Counted from the first letter of the stretch, positions 1 to 8,760 are shown. The stretch is 47,682 nucleotides of DNA from an uncultured Bacteroidales bacterium (GCA_900546395.1 URDD01000011.1:1-47682); one strand, 5' to 3'. Notes: generated by a model not told the origin, from the letters alone. Made by a program: numbers and translations.

Positions 1-78
1 CAAAACTACATATTCCTTTAGTTCTCAAACACTTTGTACTATTTCCTCAAAAGTTATCCGTATGTGGGCGAGTTTCCT

Positions 79-86
79 TATTTTTG
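79..86 (+). promoter_or_regulatory. Candidate -7 promoter element for the first gene
   Basis: TATTTTTG matches the Bacteroidota -7 consensus TAnnTTTG and lies 34 bases before the start codon at 120. No convincing -33 TTTG is seen at the usual 19-21 base distance. A second match on the opposite strand (CAAAGATA on the plus strand, 97-104) could fire leftward out of the window, but it also lacks a -33 element. Confidence 0.4.
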
Positions 87-119
87 CACTGATGCACAAA
101 GATAGTCAATTATCGTTTT

Positions 120-740
120 ATGGAAAATAGTCAGCGGATAATTTTGTCAGGAATCAAAGAGATGATTTCTTCGATGTACAGAGAAATCCACGAGTTGGAA
201 AATAAACTTGGAGAGATTGAAATTCAGGTAGATAAGGCCTTGGGAGTGGATAATGTGGCGACAGACCTGGATTATATCCCCGTCGCTGATATTGAGGAAG
301 ATACACCACGTATTGAGCCAGAGCAGGAACCTGTCAGCTATGCAGAGGAGTCTGCCGGAGAGTACGGGTCTTCTGAATCGGTCCGGGAGGAGCATGATGA
401 CAGTTCCGATGTGAAAACATTGCTTGCAGATGAACTTGAAAAGGGCGGCAGACCAGCGGTAATGGATGTTATGACGGCCAAAGAGCCATGGCGTACAGAC
501 AGACCGGGAACTTCATTGAAAGATATCAGGAGTGCCATATCATTGAACGACAGGGCTTTGTTTATCAATTATCTTTTCAGAGAAGATCCCTCATTGTTTC
601 TTGATACGGTTTCTGCCTTTAATTCTATGGAAACACTGGATGAGGCAGTGGGATATCTTAAGGACAATTTTCCCGAATGGGATATGCAGTCGGAAGTCGT
701 CTATCGTTTTATGATGGCAGTCAGAAGAAAATTAAGATAG
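120..740 (+). CDS. Conserved Bacteroidales protein of unknown function (acidic, coiled-coil N-terminus)
   Basis: A 206-residue soluble protein with no signal peptide or membrane segment. Residues about 8-40 look like a short coiled coil. Residues about 45-105 are acidic and probably disordered. The C-terminal third (about 130-206) looks like a compact helical domain, with motifs such as ISLNDRALFINYLF and the basic end VRRKLR, a style I associate with a common Bacteroidales hypothetical family. I do not know its function. The stop is 7 bases before the rsmI start, so the two genes are probably co-transcribed. The start at 120 is the first ATG and follows a plausible -7 element. Confidence 0.8.
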   Translation: MENSQRIILSGIKEMISSMYREIHELENKLGEIEIQVDKALGVDNVATDLDYIPVADIEEDTPRIEPEQEPVSYAEESAGEYGSSESVREEHDDSSDVKTLLADELEKGGRPAVMDVMTAKEPWRTDRPGTSLKDIRSAISLNDRALFINYLFREDPSLFLDTVSAFNSMETLDEAVGYLKDNFPEWDMQSEVVYRFMMAVRRKLR

Positions 741-747
741 GTTTTAA

Positions 748-1467
748 ATGACAGGAAAACTTTATATAGTGCCTACTCCGGTAGGCAATCTTGAAGATAT
801 GACATTCAGGGCTGTATCGGTCCTGAAGGAGGCGGACCTTATATTGGCGGAAGATACGAGGACCAGTTCTGTCCTTCTGAAGCATTACGACATACACGGA
901 CGACTCGAGTCACATCATAAGTTCAATGAACACAGGACTGTCTCTGTAATTAAGGAGAGGATTCTTGCCGGACTTAATGTCGCATTGATAAGCGATGCAG
1001 GAACTCCGGGCATTTCAGATCCGGGATTCCTTTTAGTCAGGACTTGTTCGGAAGAAGGTATAACAGTAGAGACACTTCCCGGTGCCACAGCCTTTGTCCC
1101 GGCATTGGTGAGTTCCGGTTACCCTTGTGACAGATTCTGTTTTGAGGGATTCCTTCCTGTAAAGAAAGGACGTCAGACCAGACTCTCTGAACTGGCTCTT
1201 GAGACCAGGACAATGATTTTCTACGAGTCACCGTACCGTCTGGTCAGGACACTTGAGCAGTTCGCTGAATTTTTCGGAGCAGACAGACGGTGTTCTGTAG
1301 CAAGAGAGATATCAAAACTTCACGAGGAACACAGGCGCGGTACTTTGGAAGAAGTGGCACAGTGGTACAAAGAGAATGAGCCGAGAGGTGAAATCGTCAT
1401 AATAGTGGAGGGCGCAGCACCTCAAAAAAAAGAGAAGAAGAGCTATAAGGATGCTGATTCTCTTTGA
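748..1467 (+). CDS. rsmI: 16S rRNA (cytidine-1402-2'-O)-methyltransferase RsmI
   Basis: A 239-residue tetrapyrrole-methylase-fold enzyme that uses SAM to methylate the 2'-O of C1402 in the decoding centre of 16S rRNA; it acts in the cytosol. Visible family signatures are the N-terminal LYIVPTPVGNLEDMTFRA, the AEDTR motif near residue 35, and the SDAGTPGISDPG loop near residue 90. The length is slightly short because the C-terminal region is reduced to a Lys-rich tail. It lies 7 bases after the upstream acidic protein gene. Confidence 0.97.
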   Translation: MTGKLYIVPTPVGNLEDMTFRAVSVLKEADLILAEDTRTSSVLLKHYDIHGRLESHHKFNEHRTVSVIKERILAGLNVALISDAGTPGISDPGFLLVRTCSEEGITVETLPGATAFVPALVSSGYPCDRFCFEGFLPVKKGRQTRLSELALETRTMIFYESPYRLVRTLEQFAEFFGADRRCSVAREISKLHEEHRRGTLEEVAQWYKENEPRGEIVIIVEGAAPQKKEKKSYKDADSL

Positions 1468-1535
1468 TTTACAGTCCCGGGTAGAGGCAAGGGCCCGGGT
1501 GAGAGCGGGGAAGACAGTGGAGAGAGGATTATGTT

Positions 1536-2516
1536 ATGAAAGTCAGAGATGATTCAGAGGAAAACACAAAGTCTGGTTTTTCCTCATCTGTAATTGCCGG
1601 AGGGGTAGCTCTGGTATTTCTTGTCATCGGGTTTCAGACTGCGATGTTTGTTCACAAGGCATCGGTGACTGCTATTGTCAGTCACCGTGATAAGCCTGAT
1701 ACTGTGTATGTCACAGAGTATCATTATGTTCCTGATGTAAAAGAGCCTTCGTCTGTAGAAAGTGCATCAGGAAATCCGGCCGTAAGGCGGAATCTTCCTG
1801 CAAGAGGTGAGCCGGAAACGCTTGTCAGGAGAGATACTGTCAGAGCAAATTATGCTCATAGTTCCAGATCTGACGCCATTTATAGAAAATATTCTGAAAA
1901 GGCAGCAGAGTCATTCCGTTTCAATCCCAATACTGCCAGTGTCTCTGACCTGGAGCGTCTGGGCTTTTCCGTAAAGCAGGCCCGTTCAATAGTAAATTAC
2001 AGAGAGAAGGGAGGCCGCTTCCGCCGAAAGGAAGACTTTGCAAAGTCTTATGTCGTGGCTGATTCAGTTTACAGACGGCTGGAACCATATATAGATATTC
2101 CTCTCCTGGACCTTAATCTCGCTGATTCCGCGGCCTTTGATGCCCTTCCGGGAATAGGGGGATATTTCGCATCACAGATGATAAAGTACAGGAAACGTCT
2201 TGGAGGGGCGTATTCATTCAAGGAGCAGCTCATGGAAATATGGAAGTTCGATAAGGAAAAATTTGATGCTTTATCTGATCTTGTTACTGTTTCACCTGAG
2301 CACATGAAGCCTTATCCTATATGGACATTGCCCGAAGACTCACTGAGAATGCATCCGTATATAGGTTCTTATGCTGCCAGAGGAGTGGTCTTATACAGGG
2401 AAAATAATCCCGCATCTGCCTGGACCGTAGAAGGTCTGGTAAATGCGGGAGTTATAGATAGGGAAAATGCCGCTAAGCTCTCGCGCTGCGCCTTAAAGCA
2501 GCCGCTTCTGCCGTGA
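1536..2516 (+). CDS. Membrane-anchored helix-hairpin-helix (ComEA-like) protein
   Basis: A 326-residue protein. Residues about 18-40 form one hydrophobic helix, giving an N-in anchor with the rest outside the cytoplasm. Residues about 45-125 are a variable linker. Three successive helix-hairpin-helix units follow, each with an N-A-D/S start: FNPNTASVSDLERLGF, LNLADSAAFDALPGIGGYFA, and a degenerate third unit around HPYIGSYAARGVVLYRE. The middle unit carries the canonical LPGIG hairpin that binds the DNA backbone. ComEA-type proteins bind DNA during uptake; many Bacteroidota carry such multi-HHH proteins without a proven role, so DNA binding is an inference. The start ATG has a purine-rich stretch (GGAGAGAGG) upstream. 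Confidence 0.85.
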   Translation: MKVRDDSEENTKSGFSSSVIAGGVALVFLVIGFQTAMFVHKASVTAIVSHRDKPDTVYVTEYHYVPDVKEPSSVESASGNPAVRRNLPARGEPETLVRRDTVRANYAHSSRSDAIYRKYSEKAAESFRFNPNTASVSDLERLGFSVKQARSIVNYREKGGRFRRKEDFAKSYVVADSVYRRLEPYIDIPLLDLNLADSAAFDALPGIGGYFASQMIKYRKRLGGAYSFKEQLMEIWKFDKEKFDALSDLVTVSPEHMKPYPIWTLPEDSLRMHPYIGSYAARGVVLYRENNPASAWTVEGLVNAGVIDRENAAKLSRCALKQPLLP

Positions 2517-2587
2517 TTCTGAATATAATATCCTCATTCTGAGAGGCATCCTGTTATATTGACTCCGACGTGGAATATGGTTGCCTC

Positions 2588-4060
2588 TCATTTCAGAAAC
2601 ATCTTTACCAGGCGTTCTTTCAGAGCAGTATATGGCTGGTATCTCATAGGCAGGTCCAGCCATACAGGCTTGTCGACAATGCTTTTCATGTGAGAAAAGG
2701 TATCGAAGCCGAATTTGCCGTGGTAGTGTCCCATTCCGCTTTCTCCGACACCTCCGAAAGGCATATTGTCTGTTGCGAGATGGATTATAGTGTCGTTGAT
2801 GCAGCCTCCACCGAAGTGAAGCTTTTCCAGAAGCTCTTTTTTCTGCTTTTTGTCAGATGTGAAAATATATGTTGCCAGAGGTCTTGGTCTCTGGTCGATA
2901 TAGTCTGTTGCATCACAGATTTCAGAGTATGTAAGGACGGGCATAACAGGTCCGAAGATTTCATCCTGCATTAGAGTGAGGCTGTCTGTCTCAGGGTCAT
3001 TGACTTTACCTATCCGCACAATGGTAGGAGCAATCCTCAGGGCATTTTCATCTCGTTCCCCTTTGATGACAGCTTCTGTCTTTATGGTATTTTGTGATGC
3101 AAGACTTTCTTCCGTACAGGTTTCCGAATTTGCAGTTACGTGGTTTCTGTGCGGAGTCATCAGAGCCTGGTCAATGGCAGAGCACAGTCTGTCATAGTGC
3201 TTTCTGTTCACTATTTTCCCGTAGTCCTGGTTTTCCAGAGGTCTTTCCCCGAACATTTTTCTGACAGATTCCCTGCATGAGTCAAGAAATTCATTTGCAA
3301 TGCTTTCGTGTACGATCACATAGTCTGGCGCTACGCAGGTCTGTCCGCAATTCAGGAATTTGCCGAACACTATCCTGTCGGCCGATACTTTTATGTCCGC
3401 AGAAGGTGTCACTATCACCGGACTTTTCCCACCAAGTTCAAGAGTTACGGGAGTCAGGTGGACGGCAGCTTTGGACATTACGATTTTGCCAACGCTTTTG
3501 CTGCCGGTAAAGAATATATAGTCGAATTTCTGTTCTAAAAGTCCGGCGTTTATGTCCCTTCCTCCTTCAATGACTGCGACATATTCTTCAGGAAACACTT
3601 TGTTTATAAGCCTTTTGACAAGATCTGAAGTGGCAGGGGAATATGCGCTTGGCTTTATTATAGCAGTATTGCCGGCCGCAACAGCACTGACCAATGGGGA
3701 CAGACATAGCAGGAACGGATAGTTCCACGGACTCATTATCAGGACGTTTCCGTATGGCTCAGGCACTATGTAGCTCCTTGCCGGGAATTGGGCAAGGGGA
3801 GTGCGGACCCTGCGTTTTCTGCTAAGTCTGGATGTATTTTTCAATGCATATCTGATTTCAGACAGAGTAAGTCCCGTCTCGCACATATAGCTTTCGGCAG
3901 GGCTTTTTCCCAAGTCTGTTTTCAATGCTTCTCCTATTTCATCCTGCATTTCCAGAACAGCAAGTTCCAATGCTTTCAGGTACTGCTTCCTGAAAGCGGC
4001 AGAGAGCGTCTTCCCGCTGCGGAAAAACGCTCTCTGTCTGTTGAGTATTTCTTCTGTCAT
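2588..4060 (-). CDS. NAD(P)-dependent aldehyde dehydrogenase, ALDH3 class
   Basis: A 490-residue soluble enzyme that oxidises aldehydes to carboxylates. Class signatures are MSPWNYPF (cofactor-binding strand near residue 110), TGSKSVGKIV, LELGGKSPVIV (general-base Glu region near 208), NCGQTCVAPDYV (catalytic Cys near 242) and EIFGPVMPVL. The lack of an N-terminal extension and the C-terminal PFGGVGESGMGHYHGK place it in the ALDH3 / fatty-aldehyde class. Between the catalytic Cys and the EIFGP motif there is a Ser/Thr/Glu-rich stretch around residues 305-340 that makes it longer than the roughly 455 residues usual for the class. The substrate cannot be predicted. It lies 82 bases downstream of trpS on the same strand. 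Confidence 0.93.
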   Translation of the reverse strand: MTEEILNRQRAFFRSGKTLSAAFRKQYLKALELAVLEMQDEIGEALKTDLGKSPAESYMCETGLTLSEIRYALKNTSRLSRKRRVRTPLAQFPARSYIVPEPYGNVLIMSPWNYPFLLCLSPLVSAVAAGNTAIIKPSAYSPATSDLVKRLINKVFPEEYVAVIEGGRDINAGLLEQKFDYIFFTGSKSVGKIVMSKAAVHLTPVTLELGGKSPVIVTPSADIKVSADRIVFGKFLNCGQTCVAPDYVIVHESIANEFLDSCRESVRKMFGERPLENQDYGKIVNRKHYDRLCSAIDQALMTPHRNHVTANSETCTEESLASQNTIKTEAVIKGERDENALRIAPTIVRIGKVNDPETDSLTLMQDEIFGPVMPVLTYSEICDATDYIDQRPRPLATYIFTSDKKQKKELLEKLHFGGGCINDTIIHLATDNMPFGGVGESGMGHYHGKFGFDTFSHMKSIVDKPVWLDLPMRYQPYTALKERLVKMFLK

Positions 4061-4142
4061 AATCTGACTTCTGAAAATTTAAGATTATACAATTTGACTC
4101 CTGCATATGCAAAAGTCCGGTAATACAAACTTTAAGTGGTCT

Positions 4143-5138
4143 TTACACTCCGAAAGAGCGGAAGCCTACGGCTTTTCGTGCTTCGGCAAGTGTTGCTGCC
4201 GCACTTTCGCGTGCACGGTCGCGTCCGGAAGCCACTACTTTCGCAAGGTATGCCTCGTCATTGTATATTGCATCAATCTTCTCCCTGATAGGAAGTGTGA
4301 CCTTGCAGATGTCCTGCGCAAGCTGTTTCTTGAGGTCTCCGTAGCGTATGGAGCAGTCATTCCATTTTTCTGTAAAGTATTCTACTGTGTCAGGCGTAGA
4401 TACGAGTTTCAGCAGGGTGAAAAGATTTTCGATAACTACCGGCATAGGAGAGTTCTGCTCTGCAGGGCCTGAGTCTGTAACGGCTTTCATTACTTTCTTG
4501 GTGATGGTTTTCTCGTCATCATACAGGTAGATGCCGTTTCCTTCGCTTTTTCCCATTTTTCCGTTTCCGTCCAGTCCCGGAACTTTTACAGCTCCGCCGG
4601 GGAACTGCATTGCCTGCGGCTCAGGGAATACTTCTGCACCGTACATATTGTTGAATCTTCTGGCGAACACCCTGGCCATTTCCAGATGCTGTTCCTGATC
4701 CTTTCCTACCGGAACCCAGTTTGACCTGTGTATCAGGATGTCAGATGCCATAAGAACCGGATATGTGAGCAGTCCGGCATTTACATTTTCCGGATTCTTT
4801 CTTACCTTGTCCTTGAATGAAGCAGTCCTTTCCAACTCTCCTTTATATGCAAGCATATTCAGGAGTACATAGAGTTCGCTGATTTCAGGAACATCGCTCT
4901 GAATGTAAAGAGCTGCCTTTTCAGGGTCAAGTCCGGCAGCAAGATATTCTGCAAGTATCGTCCTTACACTGGCATGAAAGTCATCCGGATGAGGATGAGT
5001 TGTCAGTGAGTGCAGGTCCGCTATGAAAAAATAACATTTATATTGGTCCTGAATCTTGACAAAATTGCGGAGAGCACCGAAATAATTGCCAAGATGAAGG
5101 TGTCCTGTCGAGCGTATTCCGCTTAATACTACGTCCAT
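4143..5138 (-). CDS. trpS: Tryptophanyl-tRNA synthetase
   Basis: A 331-residue class I aminoacyl-tRNA synthetase that charges tRNA-Trp. The HIGH-equivalent motif is GHLHLGNY at residues 12-19 and the KMSKS-equivalent is KMGKS near residue 194. The family motif SDILIHRSNWVPVGKDQEQHLEMAR is present in the usual place (partly quoted: VPVGKDQEQHLE). The length is standard. Its start is 18 bases after the recA stop, so it is probably expressed from the recA promoter. Confidence 0.97.
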   Translation of the reverse strand: MDVVLSGIRSTGHLHLGNYFGALRNFVKIQDQYKCYFFIADLHSLTTHPHPDDFHASVRTILAEYLAAGLDPEKAALYIQSDVPEISELYVLLNMLAYKGELERTASFKDKVRKNPENVNAGLLTYPVLMASDILIHRSNWVPVGKDQEQHLEMARVFARRFNNMYGAEVFPEPQAMQFPGGAVKVPGLDGNGKMGKSEGNGIYLYDDEKTITKKVMKAVTDSGPAEQNSPMPVVIENLFTLLKLVSTPDTVEYFTEKWNDCSIRYGDLKKQLAQDICKVTLPIREKIDAIYNDEAYLAKVVASGRDRARESAAATLAEARKAVGFRSFGV

Positions 5139-5156
5139 TTCGTTCTTTTCCTTTAA

Positions 5157-6185
5157 TTAATCTTCAATATTCTGCATTGCTTCCCTGATCTGTGCTTCGA
5201 TTTCGTCGCAGAGTTCCACATTGTCGGTAAGCAACTGTTTTACAGCCTCTCGTCCCTGTGCAAGCTTTGAGTCTTTGTAGCTGAACCAGGATCCGCTTTT
5301 CTTTATGATTTCCATTTCCACACCGAGGTCAATGATTTCGCCCACGTGTGAGATTCCTTCTCCGAATACTATGTCAAACTCGGCTTTTTTGAAAGGCGGA
5401 GCCATCTTGTTTTTTACGATTTTGACTTTGGTCCTGTTTCCGAGAGCCTCTTCGCCGTCTTTTATCTGGCTGGTTCTGCGGACGTCAATACGTACGGAAG
5501 CATAGAATTTCAGAGCATTACCTCCGGTAGTGGTTTCAGGGTTTCCGAACATTACGCCTATCTTGTCCCTGAGCTGGTTGATGAAGATACAGCAAGTATT
5601 TGTCTTGCTGATGTTTGCAGTGAGTTTTCTCAAAGCCTGGCTCATCAGTCGGGCCTGCAGGCCCATCTTGGAGTCTCCCATCTCACCTTCTATTTCCGCT
5701 TTTGGCGTAAGGGCTGCTACAGAGTCTATGACTATTATGTCTATAGCTCCAGATCTTATGAGGTTGTCGGCAATTTCAAGTGCCTGCTCTCCGTTATCAG
5801 GCTGTGAAATGAGCAGGGTTTCAAGGTTTACGCCCAGGTTTTTGGCATATGTCCTGTCAAATGCGTGCTCGGCGTCTATTATTGCAGCTATGCCGCCCTG
5901 CTTCTGTGCCTGGGATATGGCGTGGATTGCAAGAGTGGTCTTACCGCTGGATTCAGGTCCGTAAATCTCAATTACCCTTCCTCTCGGATATCCTCCTATT
6001 CCCAGTGCATGGTCCAAGGCAATCGAGCCGCTTGGTATTACAGAAACTTCCCATTTTGGCTGATCTCCCAACTTCATGATCGTTCCTTTCCCGTAGTCTT
6101 TCTCAATCTTGTCGATCGTGGCCTGCAATGCTTTCAGTTTCGCAGCATTGATTTCAGCTCCTTCCTTTTCAACTTCTTTAGCCAT
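5157..6185 (-). CDS. recA: Recombinase A
   Basis: A 342-residue ATP-dependent strand-exchange protein that also triggers LexA-type autocleavage where such repressors exist. Walker A is GPESSGKTT (76-84). VIDSVAAL is the Walker B region. The L1 loop region EGEMGDSKMGLQARLMSQAL and L2 region NQLRDKIGVMFGNPETTTGG are intact (parts quoted). The C-terminus is acidic (EAMQNIED), as expected. A good promoter lies 46 bases upstream. I see no obvious LexA-like palindrome in the upstream region. Confidence 0.99.
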   Translation of the reverse strand: MAKEVEKEGAEINAAKLKALQATIDKIEKDYGKGTIMKLGDQPKWEVSVIPSGSIALDHALGIGGYPRGRVIEIYGPESSGKTTLAIHAISQAQKQGGIAAIIDAEHAFDRTYAKNLGVNLETLLISQPDNGEQALEIADNLIRSGAIDIIVIDSVAALTPKAEIEGEMGDSKMGLQARLMSQALRKLTANISKTNTCCIFINQLRDKIGVMFGNPETTTGGNALKFYASVRIDVRRTSQIKDGEEALGNRTKVKIVKNKMAPPFKKAEFDIVFGEGISHVGEIIDLGVEMEIIKKSGSWFSYKDSKLAQGREAVKQLLTDNVELCDEIEAQIREAMQNIED

Positions 6186-6231
6186 AATGTGCTTTTCGTT
6201 AAAGTAATATTTATATAAGTTTCAAAACATA

Positions 6232-6266
6232 CAAAGATAGTGAAACTGTTTTGATTTTCCCACAAA
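6232..6266 (-). promoter_or_regulatory. recA promoter (-33 TTTG / -7 TATCTTTG)
   Basis: On the minus strand, TATCTTTG (6232-6239) exactly matches TAnnTTTG, and TTTG (6263-6266) lies 23 bases further upstream, slightly wider than the usual 19-21. The predicted start of transcription is about 40 bases before the recA ATG. Confidence 0.65.
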
Positions 6267-6324
6267 ATAATAATGCTCTTTATATGTATCTTTCGTAATA
6301 AAGTATTGGATAGCTTTCTGAAAA

Positions 6325-7497
6325 TTATTCAGATTTAAGGGGCAATGCAAATCGTTTGAACCTTTCCAGCCCTTCCTTAAGCCGTGCGCGTGGACAGGCC
6401 AGGTTCCAGCGCATAAACCCTTCGCCCTCAGGTCCGTATATTTCTCCTGAATTCAGTCTGAGCTTCACTTCCGAACGCAGTCTGCTGTCTATTTCTGACG
6501 ATTTCAGGCCGAGGCATCTGCAGTCCATCCAGGCCAGGTATGTACCTTCCAGTTCAGCTATCGGGAAATCCGTCAGTTCAGATTGGCAGAAATCCTTCAT
6601 ATACTGGTAGTTGTCGTTTAAATATTCAAGGATCTGATCCAGCCATTCTTCTCCTTCCGTATAGGCTGCGACAGTAGCTTCTATTCCTAAGAAACTGACT
6701 TCCTTAATTTCATTCTGCCGTACGGCCGTTTCTATTGCAGCCATCATAGTGCTGTCAGCGCAGATTACGTTTGAGACAGGCAGTCCGGCTATATTGAATG
6801 TCTTGCTTGCGGAGTTACATACTATGCAGCGTTTTTCAAATTCCTCAGATATGGATGCAAACGGAGTGTATTTATGTCCCCTGTAGGTAAGGTCACAGTG
6901 TATTTCATCGGCAATGACAGTCACACCGTGGCGCAGGCATATTTCCCCGGCCTTTTGCAGCTCTTCGCGGGTCCATACTCTTCCGGCAGGATTGTGGGGG
7001 TTGCACAGGATCATGAGCCTGACATCCTGCCTTGATGCTTTTTCTTCAAGATCCTGATAGTCCATGATGTATGAGTCTCCTTTTCTGACCAGAGGGTTGG
7101 ACAGCGGCTCGCATCCGTTGTTTCTGATAGTCGAGTAGAAACTGTTATAGACCGGACCCTGGACAATTACTTTTTCTCCTGGAGATGTCAGTGCTTTGAT
7201 GATTGCGCTTAGTGCAGGTACAATCCCTGGTGTGCATACTGTCCACTCCTTTTTTATTTTCCATCCGTGCCTTTTTTCGAACCATCCGGATACTGCCTCA
7301 TAGTATTTTTCCGGTATCGCAGGATAACCGAAAATTCCGTCAGCCACACGTTTTTCTACGGCCAGTCGTATCGGCAACGCTGTGCGGAAATCCATGTCAG
7401 CTACCCACATTGGAAGCATTTCAGGATCAGTGTCAAGATCCCATTTGCAGGAGTTGCTGTTTCGTCTGTCTGTAAGTTCATCAAAATCGTATTTCAT
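6325..7497 (-). CDS. patB: MalY/PatB-type PLP-dependent aminotransferase (putative cystathionine beta-lyase / C-S lyase)
   Basis: A 390-residue fold-type I PLP enzyme. It begins in the family style (YDFDELTDRRNSNSCKWD, then LPMWVADMDF). The motif ILCNPHNPAGRVW, the PLP-Asp motif VTVIADEIHCDL, the PLP-Lys segment NSASKTFNIAGLPVSN and the C-terminal MRWNLACPRARL are intact. Members usually cleave cystathionine or other cysteine conjugates and release a thiol and pyruvate; in E. coli MalY also modulates MalT. An in-frame ATG nine codons upstream (7524) exists, but the family start pattern fits the ATG at 7497. The specific substrate is an inference. Confidence 0.93.
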   Translation of the reverse strand: MKYDFDELTDRRNSNSCKWDLDTDPEMLPMWVADMDFRTALPIRLAVEKRVADGIFGYPAIPEKYYEAVSGWFEKRHGWKIKKEWTVCTPGIVPALSAIIKALTSPGEKVIVQGPVYNSFYSTIRNNGCEPLSNPLVRKGDSYIMDYQDLEEKASRQDVRLMILCNPHNPAGRVWTREELQKAGEICLRHGVTVIADEIHCDLTYRGHKYTPFASISEEFEKRCIVCNSASKTFNIAGLPVSNVICADSTMMAAIETAVRQNEIKEVSFLGIEATVAAYTEGEEWLDQILEYLNDNYQYMKDFCQSELTDFPIAELEGTYLAWMDCRCLGLKSSEIDSRLRSEVKLRLNSGEIYGPEGEGFMRWNLACPRARLKEGLERFKRFALPLKSE

Positions 7498-7535
7498 AAT
7501 GTATTCAGGTTTTGCAAGTTTCAAAATTAATTGAA

Positions 7536-7661
7536 GTTCCGCTTCCGCGGCTGTTCGCTGGAAATGTCCACCGGACAGTTTCCTTACCGCTCACGTCCGT
7601 TCCGCTTCCGCGGCTGTTCGCTGGAAATGTCCACCGGACAGTTTCCTTACCGCTCACGCCC
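7536..7661. repeat. Tandem direct repeat, 2 x 63 bp, GC-rich and self-complementary
   Basis: Copy 1 spans 7536-7598 and copy 2 spans 7599-7661. They differ by one base (T/C near the 3' end), so the duplication is recent or maintained. Each copy can fold: GGAAATGTCC (7560-7569) pairs with GGACAGTTTCC (7573-7583) around an ACC loop with one bulged G, and an outer GCGG (7547-7550) can pair with CCGC (7587-7590). It is much more GC-rich than the flanking AT-rich spacer. It lies just upstream of the aminotransferase start and about 130 bases before the promoter of the DKNYY gene. No other copy was noticed in this window. Confidence 0.9.
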
Positions 7662-7793
7662 CGAAAATACATTATAATATTTGAATGGCAATGAAATTTG
7701 AAAGGCTTTTAGAAAAATCAGATGGACTGGCAAATTTTATGGTGCAGTTTATAAGGTTGCGTTATTTTGCTCGCTATTTTGATGGGATTGCTT

Positions 7794-7825
7794 TTTGATA
7801 AAATCGCACATAATTGTTAGATTTG
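7794..7825 (+). promoter_or_regulatory. Promoter of the DKNYY-repeat gene (TTTG-N20-TAGATTTG)
   Basis: TTTG (7794-7797) and TAGATTTG (7818-7825) are separated by 20 bases, an exact fit to the Bacteroidota vegetative promoter. The start codon follows 41 bases later at 7867. The rest of the 7498-7866 spacer holds the 63-bp tandem repeat and otherwise AT-rich sequence with nothing recognised. Confidence 0.75.
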
Positions 7826-7866
7826 TGAAATACGAACTAAAATTTAGTATTAATAAATAGGATTAT

Positions 7867-8529
7867 ATGATACGAATCAGGGCTATTGTTATCAGAATTG
7901 TATTCTCAGTCTCATTATTGTTCTTGGCTTCTTTAGCACTTTTTGCACAACCATCCTATCGGATTGACAGATATTGCGGTAAGGTGTATTTTGGACGAGA
8001 ATTAGTATATGGAGCGGATGCGCGGACATTCCGTGATTTGGGTTACGGATATGGAAAAGATTATAACAATGTCTACAGGTTCGGTGAGGTCCTTGAATTT
8101 GTAGATCCTTCGTCATTCAGAGTGAGCAGGCGTTTTGCCGCAAGGCCTGAACACGGACATTCAGGCTGTCCTTCAGGTCCCGGGGCAGGTCACGGTCATC
8201 CTTCGCATCCGGGTTACGGGCCAGGTCACCCTTCAGTTCCTGGAGCCGGAAACCGCCCCGGATATCCGTGGGATGGAGACTGCTGCAAGGATGACAGGGG
8301 ATATCTCGTTACCAGATTTGAGGTTTATTACAATGGAGAGAAAGTCAAGGATGCATCGGTTTCTACATTCAAGATTCTGGGATATGGCTATGCCAAGGAT
8401 GCATTCAACGTTTATTGGAGAGGCCGCGTAATCGAGGATGCTTCATCATCTACATTCCGTGTACTTGATGACGGCTATGCCAAAGATGCATTTGAAACAT
8501 ACTATATGGGCAGGGAACTTGATGACTGA
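7867..8529 (+). CDS. Secreted DKNYY-type repeat protein with a Gly/Pro/His-rich linker
   Basis: A 220-residue protein with a signal peptide (hydrophobic residues about 8-27, cleavage probably after LALFAQ). The mature protein has repeated units of the form YGYxKDxxNVYxxGxxxxxADxxTF, seen at about residues 35-75 and twice at 155-220 (GYGYAKDAFNVYWRG, DGYAKDAFETYYMG). This matches the DKNYY family, a beta-repeat of unknown function found in exported proteins. Between the blocks, residues about 92-140 are rich in Gly, Pro and His (for example GAGHGHPSHPGYGPGH) and then include a CC pair; metal binding is conceivable but unproven. It is a single-gene unit with its own promoter and a downstream terminator. 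Confidence 0.8.
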   Translation: MIRIRAIVIRIVFSVSLLFLASLALFAQPSYRIDRYCGKVYFGRELVYGADARTFRDLGYGYGKDYNNVYRFGEVLEFVDPSSFRVSRRFAARPEHGHSGCPSGPGAGHGHPSHPGYGPGHPSVPGAGNRPGYPWDGDCCKDDRGYLVTRFEVYYNGEKVKDASVSTFKILGYGYAKDAFNVYWRGRVIEDASSSTFRVLDDGYAKDAFETYYMGRELDD

Positions 8530-8713
8530 TAAGCTTTCTTGCCAGGACTTCAATGTGCAGCTGTTGTTGCCCGGCATTATTGCATGGCGTGTAATTGAAT
8601 AAGTTTTTTCGCTTAAGCCAATAACGACACTCCTGAAATTACTGCATAGAGCAGATCCCTCGATGTGGCGCAGGAAGGTATGTATTAAAAAAACGGGAAA
8701 TGTATAAAAAATC

Positions 8714-8760
8714 ATCCGGTACTGAAAGAAAGGAAACCACTGTCGTACCGGATGTGTTTT
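8714..8760. terminator. Terminator-like hairpin between convergent genes
   Basis: ATCCGGTAC (8714-8722) pairs perfectly with GTACCGGAT (8745-8753) around a 22-base loop and is followed by GTGTTTT on the plus strand. It sits between the rightward DKNYY gene and the leftward barrel gene and could serve either side. The rest of the 8530-8787 spacer shows nothing recognisable. Confidence 0.6.

Noticed and set aside
1476..1499. Two CCCGGG blocks between rsmI and the HHH gene as a terminator
   Set aside because: The pairing is short, there is no T-tract, and the genes appear co-directional with a small gap.
7512..7694. A 60-residue rightward open frame across the 63-bp tandem repeat, encoding two 21-residue repeats
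   Set aside because: It overlaps the aminotransferase start, has no signal for translation, and stays open only because the repeat length is a multiple of three.
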